A stretch of 52,340 nucleotides of DNA, from contig CALGLU010000114.1 in the NCBI GenBank assembly GCA_937959275.1, positions 1-52,340 on the forward strand, read 5' to 3'. The translations under genes were made by a program, and so were the position numbers. This DNA comes from an uncultured Saprospiraceae bacterium (GTDB lineage: Bacteria; Bacteroidota; Bacteroidia; Chitinophagales; Saprospiraceae). Of the stretch, positions 1 through 7,480 are shown piece by piece. The notes beneath the pieces are model-generated. The model worked only from the letters and a program-made list of their open reading frames with translations. It was not told the origin of the DNA and did not search any database. How positions within the stretch are numbered: the stretch's first letter is position 1; each line of letters opens with the position of its first letter.

Positions 1-81
1 TTAGTAAAAATCATGACAAATTAAATTTTGGATATTATACCATTAAAGTCCAATATGTTAATTCCAGCATAAATTAATTTC

Positions 82-173
82 CTATTCCTCATCTTTAAAC
101 AACACATTAAATTCATGCTTCATTTCAGCATTGCCGATCATGACGATTTCAGCTCCAGGCGAGAGCTTGGTCT
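82..173 (-). pseudogene. Truncated copy of the channel gene 3' end
   Basis: Read on the minus strand, this stretch encodes the same C-terminal residues and the same TAG stop as the intact gene ending at 353. Homology begins abruptly at 173, with no start and no upstream domains. It is a duplicated gene tail, not a functional gene. Confidence 0.8.
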
Positions 174-300
174 CTGAACAGATTGAAAACGCCGTAGGTG
201 TGGCATTATTGAAGCCCCGTGAGTAATCACGAGGTGGTTAGGATACATTAGATCTTAATTTGGCGGGATTTTTAGTAAAAATCATGACAAATTAAATTTT
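174..300. repeat. Single copy of a dispersed element with a CGTGA/TCACG hairpin
   Basis: This holds AACGCCGTAGGTGTGGCAT followed by a short inverted repeat, CGTGA-GTAA-TCACG, then GATTTTTAGTAAAAATCATG. The same order (CGCCGAAGGTGTGACATGAT, a GTGA/TCAC hairpin, GATTTTTTGTAAAAATCGT) occurs at 15923-16030. At this site the 28-bp unit is present once; there it is present nine times. Confidence 0.6.
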
Positions 301-352
301 GGATATTATACCATTAAAGTCCAATATGTTAATTCCAGCATAAATTTATTTC

Positions 353-2062
353 CTATTCCTCATCTTTAAACAACACATTAAATTCATGCTTCATTTCAGC
401 ATTGCCGATCATGACGATTTCAGCTCCAGGAGAGAGCTTGGTCTTGGCAGTTAATTGAGTATTGATGTTTTGATTTTCATTAATGGCAATGACCGAAAGC
501 CCTGTCTTAGCGCCAATTTTTGATTCAGCTAATGTCTTTCCAGCCAAAGAATTAGGGATAGGAGAAATAAACAGGTCAACACCTTCTCCGAGAACGGTCA
601 GTTTTTGACCTTTGATGATCGATTGGATCACGACAGAACCTAAGGTCGGGTAACTCAATACAAAATCTGCTCCAGCTCGATGGATGATATCAATATTGCG
701 GGCTTCAGAAATCCGACTGACGATCTTTAGTTTTGTATTTAAATTACGACAATAGGAAGCGAGAAAAATATTAATTGTATCATCATTCGCTGTGAGCAGG
801 ATGGATGGTGCTTCCAGAATACCAGCCTCTTTGAGTAAGTTGTAATCTGAAGCATCGCCTTGAAAGACCTTATTGCATAGATGATTGATCTTTCTGCACA
901 CTTCAGGATCTTTATCAATGACATTCACAAGGATGCCCTTAGTCTGTAGTGCTTTGACGGCAGCCATACCAACTCTACCACCACCAATCACCAACACCGG
1001 ATTCGGATTGACAGCGAAATCATGAAAGAGTTCATCGATGCTTTGGATCTGAGCTTCATTGCCAATAATGACCAACACACTGTCGCTTGTGAGTGTATCA
1101 GTACTGTTTGCCGGGTGTAGCCGACCTCGTTTCCATACCGCAGCAATGCTTACGCCAAACTGTGACCTCAGCTTAGCTTCTCGGATTGTTTTGTCAACCA
1201 ATGGCGTATTATGCACAGCTAATTCTACAATTAACAGATCCTCGTATCGACCAATCGGATGAGATTTCGCATGTTGAGCATTGATTCGATTTGCCAACTG
1301 TTCGCCAAGCCATCTCTTTATGGGCAACACATGGTTAGCACCACTCAATTCCATCACATCAACAGACTCCTCTTCATTGGCGATCGCGACAATGGGTACA
1401 TCAGGTGCGATATGACGAATGGTTAGGATGATTTTAGTGTTCTCTGTATCGCTTTTATTGACTAACACCAGTTTGGCATCTTTAATATTCGCTTGAGTAA
1501 AGGTCTCTTCGTGATCCAATTCTCCTAAAATCACAGGCACATGATCATCATGAAGTTGTAGCGCCGCTGTCGGATCACTTTCAATTAAATAATAGTCTAC
1601 CTTTTCTTGTTTCAATCGCCTCATGAGGTCGTTTGCAATTGTCCCCATAGAACAAATTATGATATGGTCTTTAGTGCCGACTGGCACTTGACGAGGCACC
1701 TTATTTTTGTCTCTGGAATCCAAAAAAGGAACATAGAAAAACCGGATAAAAGCGAAAGGTAAAACCACCAGCAGCAGTATAATGCCAGAGAGTAAGACAA
1801 TAATCGTGAAGAACCGACCGATATCAGATTCAAAGGTAATATCCCCAAACCCCAGGGTGCTCATCACAGTGAGTGACCAATACAGGCCAGTCATCCAAGA
1901 ATACTCACGCCCTTCCACAACACTCATGATCACATGAAAGAGAATGGTATGTATAAGTACAACGATCCCAAGAAGAGCCAAATACTTTAATAACTTTCTC
2001 GTGTTTTTCTTCGATTCCCTATCCTTCAAATAATATTCCAGTTGACTACTTACAAACTTCAT
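353..2062 (-). CDS. Two-RCK potassium channel / TrkA-N domain protein
   Basis: This is an inner-membrane K+ channel subunit with a large cytoplasmic regulatory tail. Two hydrophobic helices (about residues 24-47 and 83-108) flank a pore loop with the filter-like TLGFGDI. Two RCK units follow: a Rossmann TrkA-N domain starting near HIIICSMG (about 130) with a TrkA-C domain (about 265-345), then a second TrkA-N domain at VIGGGRVG (about 355) and a second TrkA-C domain at the end. At 569 residues it fits MthK/GsuK-type channels with doubled RCK domains. The start is an ATG. The second nucleotide-binding loop keeps GxGxxG character (GGGRVG), so ligand gating by NAD(H) or nucleotide is plausible but inferred. 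The last codons are duplicated downstream at 82-173. Confidence 0.88.
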   Translation of the reverse strand: MKFVSSQLEYYLKDRESKKNTRKLLKYLALLGIVVLIHTILFHVIMSVVEGREYSWMTGLYWSLTVMSTLGFGDITFESDIGRFFTIIVLLSGIILLLVVLPFAFIRFFYVPFLDSRDKNKVPRQVPVGTKDHIIICSMGTIANDLMRRLKQEKVDYYLIESDPTAALQLHDDHVPVILGELDHEETFTQANIKDAKLVLVNKSDTENTKIILTIRHIAPDVPIVAIANEEESVDVMELSGANHVLPIKRWLGEQLANRINAQHAKSHPIGRYEDLLIVELAVHNTPLVDKTIREAKLRSQFGVSIAAVWKRGRLHPANSTDTLTSDSVLVIIGNEAQIQSIDELFHDFAVNPNPVLVIGGGRVGMAAVKALQTKGILVNVIDKDPEVCRKINHLCNKVFQGDASDYNLLKEAGILEAPSILLTANDDTINIFLASYCRNLNTKLKIVSRISEARNIDIIHRAGADFVLSYPTLGSVVIQSIIKGQKLTVLGEGVDLFISPIPNSLAGKTLAESKIGAKTGLSVIAINENQNINTQLTAKTKLSPGAEIVMIGNAEMKHEFNVLFKDEE

Positions 2063-2247
2063 GGGTTGAATTTAAATAAATATAAGAGATATAGATTAAT
2101 CTCCAATTGACAACCTGAATTTGTAGTGCCGATGTCTCGTTCGGATCGAGCGGGATAAAGGTTTTTTGATCGAACAACAAGACTCAGCTTTTTATTTGGG
2201 TGGCTTCCGTATGACAATGCTGATTCAAATCATCCTTTAAACCTGAA

Positions 2248-2850
2248 CCTGTCCTTCCTTTGGCGGAACCTGTCCGACCACTGGCGGAACCTGTCCGACC
2301 CCTGGCGGAACCTGTCCGACCACTGGCGGAACCTAATTCAGACAATAGAGGAATGAAGCTGAAAAGTCCATGCCACTGCGCGCCCTGACCCTAAAGGGAA
2401 ACCCACCCACGAATATGCAGTATAGCCTCCCTTTAGGGATTAAGGGTGCGAGCGGTCAATTGTACTTAAAGCCAATTTCGAAACATCACGAACCTTATAG
2501 GTTTCCAATACCCATCAAGTTTTTTGATTGACTAACAATGGCATTATGAAACTTAAGACCAACAACAGTTCGGTTTTTTTAACTAGCAAGGTTCTAGATT
2601 ACAGTGCTACTTTGCGGGATCCGAATTAATCATAAAATCCTATAATCCTTAAACCTGTCCGACCCCTGGCGGAACCTGTCCGACCACTGGCGGAACCTGT
2701 CCGACCACTGGCGGACCTAATTCAGACAGTAGAGGAATAAAGCTGAGAATTCCATGCCACCGCGCGCCCTGACCCTACAGGGAACCCCGCCCACGAATAT
2801 GCAGCATAGCCTCCCTTTAGGGATTAAGGGCGCGGGTGGGTAATTGGTTA
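2248..2850. repeat. Composite repeat: 21-bp minisatellite plus hairpin element, two units
   Basis: Unit 1 has four 21-bp copies (2248-2331; core CTGTCCGACCACTGGCGGA). A conserved block follows, containing a long imperfect inverted repeat at 2379-2450 (left arm CGCGCCCTGACCCTAAAGGG, right arm CCCTTTAGGGATTAAGGGTG), then about 190 bp shared with 4440-4600. Unit 2 has three 21-bp copies (2654-2714) and a second hairpin block at 2763-2834. The whole gap 2063-2998 holds no supported gene; 2063-2247 shows nothing recognisable. Confidence 0.85.
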
Positions 2851-2924
2851 GTTAATGTAGTTTAGGATAACTAAACTAATTGTATCCTGCCAAAAATCCA
2901 GCAGCAGATGACAAAACAATAAAC

Positions 2925-2980
2925 CTTATGTGTAAACCTTATGTGCCTTATGTGCCTTATGTGCCTTATGTGTTTCTCCC
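2925..2980. repeat. CTTATGTG-type short tandem repeat
   Basis: Iterated CTTATGTGC units end in TGTTTCTCCC. The same string type occurs at 4860-4907 and 6848-6895. Here it lies just beyond the 3' end of the FISUMP gene; the other copies also lie in gene-flanking DNA. Confidence 0.7.
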
Positions 2981-2998
2981 TTCTACAACCTTAGCCAT

Positions 2999-4183
2999 TC
3001 AATCCTTAATACACCGAACTGAAGCTCCATATTCTAGAGGAATAATCGCAGGAAAAATTGCCGGAGCACTATCAGTGGAATCATAAAAGAATGACGAAGA
3101 TGCATTACTACTCCAAAAAATCCAGTAAATACCTAAATTTGAAAACCCATTACTTCGAATACCAGCTGGTTGAGCCGAAAATCCACTTTCATTTGTGTGA
3201 ACTAAAAATGTACTAATCCAGTTTCCTCCAATATCAAAAGTCCCAAATGTGCTGTGGTCCCTACCTAAGTTGGTGGGTTGTACAAGGTTAAATAATGTCT
3301 GCCATTCGGAATCAGAAGGAATATGCCAACCAGTAGGACAAATATCGCGAGCATCATTAACCGCATACCAATTGTACAGTTTACCATAAGTCATGTCGAG
3401 ATTAGGATCATTTGTATACCAACACCAAGCTCCAGAGTTTAATGCATCCCAGTCACTATTTAAAACGACTTCTGGTATCGCATCCCCATTGCTGTATCGT
3501 GTGACACGTAAATTTTCACGCATCCACGTTTCTCCTCCGACAGTAACAGTTTGATATTCATTGCCATCAATATCTGTCACGGAGCCACTGCCGATGACTT
3601 CTGCTGGATGAGTGAGTGATACCCATCGTTGGCTCTCATCATCCCAAGCCTCGTAGTCCTTGCTAGTTGAATTATACTGTATGGTGCCTGCCGTAGGCGT
3701 AGTGCCGACATGATCACCAATAGATACGGAGTGTTGGATGTCTGCATTCCCATTTTTATAAACGGTTAGGGCATTGGATCGACTACTGCTTGATCCACCA
3801 TTACCCACTTCAAATAATGCGTCTGTTCCTATCCAACTAAACAAATTTCCACCACCAAGGCTGTATCTGCCAAGCGATGTTTCAGCATAAGAAAATGCCC
3901 ACGTACTTAGACCAAAAGCGGAACTATATAAGCCTCTTGCTTCAGTGCCAGACCCAAAGGCTGCAGAAAATCCTCCTACGTTTTCCTGAATCCATTCTGT
4001 CGTGGGCGTCCTTCCTGCACGAAAGGCTGCCTTACTAGGATACCAAAGCAGTTTGTCTCCTGTTGATGTCGTATCCTGACCAAAGACGACCGTATGATTC
4101 TCAGCAACATGTAGACCTGGCTGAGTTTGAGAAAAGAGTAGATAACTTTGACTCATCATAAATAGAAGAAGGTAATGTTTCAT
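2999..4183 (-). CDS. Secreted FISUMP-domain protein with fibre-like N-terminal region
   Basis: This is an exported surface-type protein of unknown activity. It has an N-terminal signal peptide (hydrophobic stretch about residues 3-18, ending at FSQ). Residues about 60-130 carry SAFG/SWIG-type motifs seen in trimeric fibre-like or TMF proteins of Bacteroidota. The C-terminal 200 residues match the Fibrobacter succinogenes major paralogous domain: DIDGNEYQTVTVGGETWMRE, then KLYNWYAVND, CPTGWHIPSDSEW and a final SVRCIKD. An ATG start is used and 394 residues is normal. The gene stands alone between two copies of the composite minisatellite/hairpin repeat (2248-2850 and 4326-4850), so it may have moved or been amplified as a cassette. 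Domain identity is secure; role and location are inferred. Confidence 0.82.
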   Translation of the reverse strand: MKHYLLLFMMSQSYLLFSQTQPGLHVAENHTVVFGQDTTSTGDKLLWYPSKAAFRAGRTPTTEWIQENVGGFSAAFGSGTEARGLYSSAFGLSTWAFSYAETSLGRYSLGGGNLFSWIGTDALFEVGNGGSSSSRSNALTVYKNGNADIQHSVSIGDHVGTTPTAGTIQYNSTSKDYEAWDDESQRWVSLTHPAEVIGSGSVTDIDGNEYQTVTVGGETWMRENLRVTRYSNGDAIPEVVLNSDWDALNSGAWCWYTNDPNLDMTYGKLYNWYAVNDARDICPTGWHIPSDSEWQTLFNLVQPTNLGRDHSTFGTFDIGGNWISTFLVHTNESGFSAQPAGIRSNGFSNLGIYWIFWSSNASSSFFYDSTDSAPAIFPAIIPLEYGASVRCIKD

Positions 4184-4325
4184 GAAGTTTGGTGTTTATG
4201 TTTTAGAAAAAGTGTACAAAGAGTTCGTTACTCTATCTAAGTTATTCATATGTTATATGATTTGACGTTCGATTTAGTGAACCGTATGTCTGATTGAGTG
4301 AGCGGTAAGACTGATTGATTGAGCG

Positions 4326-4850
4326 GTAGCTTTGAAAAGTGAAGCTGGACATCAGTTGCCATCTAGCGCCCTGACTATAAAGGGAACCCCACCCACGAAT
4401 ATGCAGTACAGCCTCCCTTTAGGGATTAAGGGCGCGGGCGGCCAATTGTGCTTAAAGCCAATTTCAAAGCATCACTTAGCTTTCAGGTTTCCAAAACCTA
4501 TCAGGTTTTTTGATTGCCCGACATTAGCATTACGAAACTCAGGATCAACACAGTTCGGTTTCAATTAATCCGAATTAAATCATAAAATCCTCTAATCATT
4601 TGACCTGTCCGACCCCTGGCGGAACCTGTCCGACCACTGGCGGAACCTAATTCAGACAGTAGAGCAATGAGCCTTACAAGTCCATGCCATCCTGCGCCCT
4701 GACCCTAAAGGGAAACCCACCCACTAATGTGCAGCATAGCTTCCCTTTAGGGATTAAGGGCGCGAGCGGCCAATTGTACTTAAAGCCAGTTTCAAAGCAT
4801 ACTAAGCTTTCATTTTTCCAAAACCTATAAGGTTTTTTGATTGCCCGACA
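4326..4850. repeat. Second composite hairpin/minisatellite repeat block
   Basis: Two hairpin blocks (4366-4436 and 4694-4764) carry the arms CCCT(A)AAGGG and CCCTTTAGGG. They flank two 21-bp units at 4604-4645. The order and the linking sequence (TTTTTTGATTG, ACAGTTCGGTTT) match 2248-2850, so the FISUMP gene is bracketed by direct copies. Within 4184-4941, the part from 4184 to 4325 holds only short TGATTGAGTGAGCGGTA-like iterations. No gene is supported there. Confidence 0.82.
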
Positions 4851-4859
4851 AATGAGAAT

Positions 4860-4907
4860 CTTATGTGCCTTATTCGAAAAATCTTATCCGCCTAATGTGT
4901 TTCTCAC
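4860..4907. repeat. Degenerate CTTATGTG repeat
   Basis: A decayed copy of the CTTATGTGCC...GTGTTTCTC string also found at 2925-2980 and 6848-6895. It lies just upstream of the kinase-like gene. Confidence 0.55.
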
Positions 4908-4974
4908 TCAGCCTAAAGTAATTTAATTACCCAATGACATTATGTTGGCTAGGCGCCCTACCTTTACCCACCTA

Positions 4975-5922
4975 ATGACCCAACACTTCAATTCAATCAT
5001 CCTAAAGGCCACAGGAGCAAGCTCTATACTTGAAACAGAGCTCATCCAAGAACTATGGAGCGGCTACGGAAAAATCATAAGACTAGACTTAGAGAATGCA
5101 TCTATAGACAGTGTCGTCGTCAAGCACATCCAATGGCCTACTCAAAAGAATCATCCTCGCGGTTGGAATACAGATATCGGTCATCAACGCAAACTCAAGT
5201 CGTATAGAGTAGAAACCACATGGTATGACAGCTATAGCAAACAGAGCGCTGCCCGCTTACCGGATTGTCTAGCTACCGAGAGGCAAGATGATGAAGTCTT
5301 GATCGTGTTAGAGGATTTGGATTTAGCAGGCTATCCTTTGCGTAAACGGTCTGTGAGCTGGGAGGAGATAGCTGCGTGTTTGCGTTGGTTGGCGTACTTT
5401 CATGGCAGCTATATGGGGCAGACACCAGCAGGACTTTGGGAGGTGGGATCGTATTGGCATTTGGAGACAAGGCCGCAGGAGTTAGACGTATTAGATGATC
5501 AACTCTTGAGAGAGGCTGCGCCGCTAATTGATGAAAAGCTGAATAACTGTCAGTATAAAACATTGGTGCATGGCGATGCCAAGCTGGCAAACTTTTGCTT
5601 TGCACATGATGGGCGAGTGGCAGGGGTAGATTTTCAATATGTAGGCGGCGGATGTGGGATGAAAGATGTGGCGTATTTCATAGGCAGCTGTCTGGATGAG
5701 CGAGAGTGTGAGCGATTAGAAGCGCAAATCCTTGATACTTATTTTGACGCATTACAAGATGTTTTGGAAGAAAAAAATGAAGTACTAGAAAACGAATGGA
5801 GGGCCTTGTATCGCGTCGCCTGGGCAGACTTTCATCGCTTTCTAAAAGGCTGGAGTCCCGGCCATTGGAAGCTGACCAGTTATAGCGAACGTGTCACAGC
5901 AGCAGTCATCAAAAATCTCTAA
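4975..5922 (+). CDS. Phosphotransferase of the EcKL/choline-kinase-like superfamily
   Basis: This is a cytoplasmic kinase-fold enzyme, probably phosphorylating a small hydroxyl or amine substrate. Seen directly are a Brenner-type catalytic motif [11 protein letters not shown] (about residue 195) and, 14 residues on, [10 protein letters not shown] in place of the DFG metal-binding loop. An N-terminal lobe lysine (VVVKHIQW) also fits. It has about 315 residues. The family resembles the DUF1679/EcKL ecdysteroid-kinase-like group in Pfam's protein-kinase clan; the substrate is unknown. An in-frame ATG at 4942 would add 11 residues that do not look native, so 4975 is preferred. The stop is two bases before the CysQ-like gene, so the two are very probably cotranscribed and may act on related phospho-compounds. 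Confidence 0.75.
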   Translation: MTQHFNSIILKATGASSILETELIQELWSGYGKIIRLDLENASIDSVVVKHIQWPTQKNHPRGWNTDIGHQRKLKSYRVETTWYDSYSKQSAARLPDCLATERQDDEVLIVLEDLDLAGYPLRKRSVSWEEIAACLRWLAYFHGSYMGQTPAGLWEVGSYWHLETRPQELDVLDDQLLREAAPLIDEKLNNCQYKTLVHGDAKLANFCFAHDGRVAGVDFQYVGGGCGMKDVAYFIGSCLDERECERLEAQILDTYFDALQDVLEEKNEVLENEWRALYRVAWADFHRFLKGWSPGHWKLTSYSERVTAAVIKNL

Positions 5923-5924
5923 TT

Positions 5925-6749
5925 ATGGATCTGATTAAATTGAAGGATATAGCAATTATGGCAGCCCTTTCTGCAGGAGAGCTCATCCGCCAATCAATGA
6001 ATAAAGACGTGTCGGTTGAGCTTAAAGATGGAGGGGAAAACTATGCCTCACAAGTCGTGACCGTAGTGGATAAAGCCTGTGAAGAAGTCATTCTTTCTTA
6101 TCTGCTGCCTAGCTGTGAAGAGCATGGCCTAGCACTACTGTCAGAAGAGTCTGATGATGATGGCAGTCGATTCAAAGAAGATTATTTTTGGTGCATTGAC
6201 CCCATGGATGGCACACTTGCTTTTATAAATAAACAGCCAGGCTTTTCTGTATCGATTGCCTTAGTCGCTAAAGATGGGACGCCTCACATCGGCGTAGTGT
6301 ACGATCCCAGTACAGATACTTTGTATCATGCCATTAAAGGACAAGGAGTTTTTAAAAATGGCAGTCCGTGGGTGCTAAAATCTGCAAATAATCATCTAAG
6401 CTATATAACAGACAAGAAGCTGAAGGATACCCCGCGCGCTGCAGAAATAAAAACCTTACTAAACGAAAAAGTAGCAGAGCTTAGTTTTACTGACATAAAA
6501 GAAATGGCAGGCGCAGGCGCCGTACTCAACGCCATATTTGTCATAGAAAATGGCCCAGCCTGTATGCTTAAGTTTCCGAAAAAAGAAAAGGGTGGGGGAA
6601 GCATATGGGATTATGCAGCAACGGCTTGTATGTACCAAGAGTTAGGATTATCTGCAACTGACTTTGAAGGCAACAGACTAGATCTAAATAAAAAAGAGGA
6701 CACGTTTATGAATCACAAAGGTGTCTTTTATACGAATTATCATGTATAG
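5925..6749 (+). CDS. cysQ: 3'(2'),5'-bisphosphate nucleotidase / inositol-monophosphatase family (CysQ-like)
   Basis: This is a Mg2+-dependent phosphatase that in the CysQ branch removes the 3' phosphate from PAP/PAPS; inositol monophosphate is the alternative substrate. Metal-binding motifs are visible: LLSEES (Glu, about residue 70), CIDPMDGTLAFIN (DPxDGT, about 95-107) and SIWDYAATACMYQELG (WDxA, about 226). The spacing and FSVSIALV after DPMDGT favour CysQ over SuhB. Its 274 residues match the family. It starts two bases after the upstream kinase-like gene, so an operon is likely. A long inverted repeat built of CTTATGTG units begins just past its stop. The general fold is secure; the exact substrate is inferred. 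Confidence 0.78.
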   Translation: MDLIKLKDIAIMAALSAGELIRQSMNKDVSVELKDGGENYASQVVTVVDKACEEVILSYLLPSCEEHGLALLSEESDDDGSRFKEDYFWCIDPMDGTLAFINKQPGFSVSIALVAKDGTPHIGVVYDPSTDTLYHAIKGQGVFKNGSPWVLKSANNHLSYITDKKLKDTPRAAEIKTLLNEKVAELSFTDIKEMAGAGAVLNAIFVIENGPACMLKFPKKEKGGGSIWDYAATACMYQELGLSATDFEGNRLDLNKKEDTFMNHKGVFYTNYHV

Positions 6750-6751
6750 TT

Positions 6752-6895
6752 AAAGGGAAGGGAAACACATGAGACACATAAGCTAAAGCTGATAGTACAA
6801 GACAGATAAGATTAGACAAAGATACCTATTCGTGCATTTAAAAAACCTCTTATGTGTCTTATGTGAAAATCTTATGTGCCTTATGTGTTTCTCCC
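6752..6895. repeat. Inverted CTTATGTG repeat after the cysQ-like stop
   Basis: The left arm at 6757-6782 (GGAAACACATGAGACACATAAG) is complementary to the right arm CTTATGTGCCTTATGTGTTTC at 6871-6891. A direct extra copy lies at 6848-6864. The RNA could fold into a long hairpin starting three bases past the stop codon. It may work as a terminator or 3'-end stabiliser; that role is inferred. Confidence 0.6.
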
Positions 6896-6919
6896 TAATA
6901 CAACCAAAGAAAGTCAATA

Positions 6920-7463
6920 AACTAAAGCCATTGATATTGACATTGATATTGACATTGACACTGACCATCATGTCCATCTTGATCATCTTATAACTTGTCC
7001 GACTACTTGGCGGAACCCGTCTGACCACTGGCGGAACCTGTTCAGACAGATGAGCTTCGATTGGGCGTCTATGTAATTCACCCCCTGTATCCCCCTCGAA
7101 GAGGGGTCGGCTAAGCTGCGAAGGCTGGGACAATGTAAATCATGGGCATCATTATTATCAAATAACCTGTCCAACCACTAGCGGAACCTGTCCGACCACT
7201 GGCGGAACCTGTCCGACCACTGGCGGAACTTGTCCGACTTCTGGCGGAACTTGTCCGACTTCTGGCGGAACTTGTCCGACTACCGGCGGATCCTGTTCAG
7301 ACAGATAAGCTTTGATTGGGCATCTATGTAATTCACCCCCTGTATCCCCCTCGAGGAGGGGGACGGCTAGGCTGCGAAGTCTGGGGCAATGTAAATTATG
7401 GGCATCATGATTATCTTATAACCTGTCCGACCACTGGCGGAACCTGTCCAACCACTGGCGGAA
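6920..7463. repeat. Repeat-rich intergenic block with three 21-bp minisatellite clusters
   Basis: ATTGATATTGAC iterations (about 6927-6970) come first. 21-bp unit clusters follow at 6994-7036 (two diverged), 7166-7291 (six copies) and 7422-7463 (two copies). Between them are near-duplicate segments containing TTCAGACAGAT, CCCCTGTATCCCCCTCGA and GGGCATCAT (about 7040-7160 and 7295-7415). Units drift gradually (GACCACTGG, GACTTCTGG, GACTACCGG), as in slippage-expanded minisatellites. No gene is supported between 6750 and 7480; open frames here follow from the 21-bp period being a multiple of three. Confidence 0.82.
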
Positions 7464-7480
7464 CCCGTTCAGACAAACTC

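Larger units (their letters stand above)
1..444. repeat. Direct duplication of the potassium-channel gene tail
   Basis: Positions 1-173 reappear at 272-444 with about two mismatches. The shared segment holds the last 30 or so codons of the channel gene read on the minus strand plus about 80 bp beyond its stop. The 98 bp between the copies (174-271) are unrelated to the gene and resemble the dispersed 28-bp element near 15700-16030. Position 1 is already inside the repeat, so more copies may lie to the left of the window. Confidence 0.9.

Noticed and set aside
2880-3086. 68-residue gene with YVPYVPYVP repeats
   Set aside because: It is a translation of the CTTATGTGC tandem repeat overlapping the FISUMP gene end.
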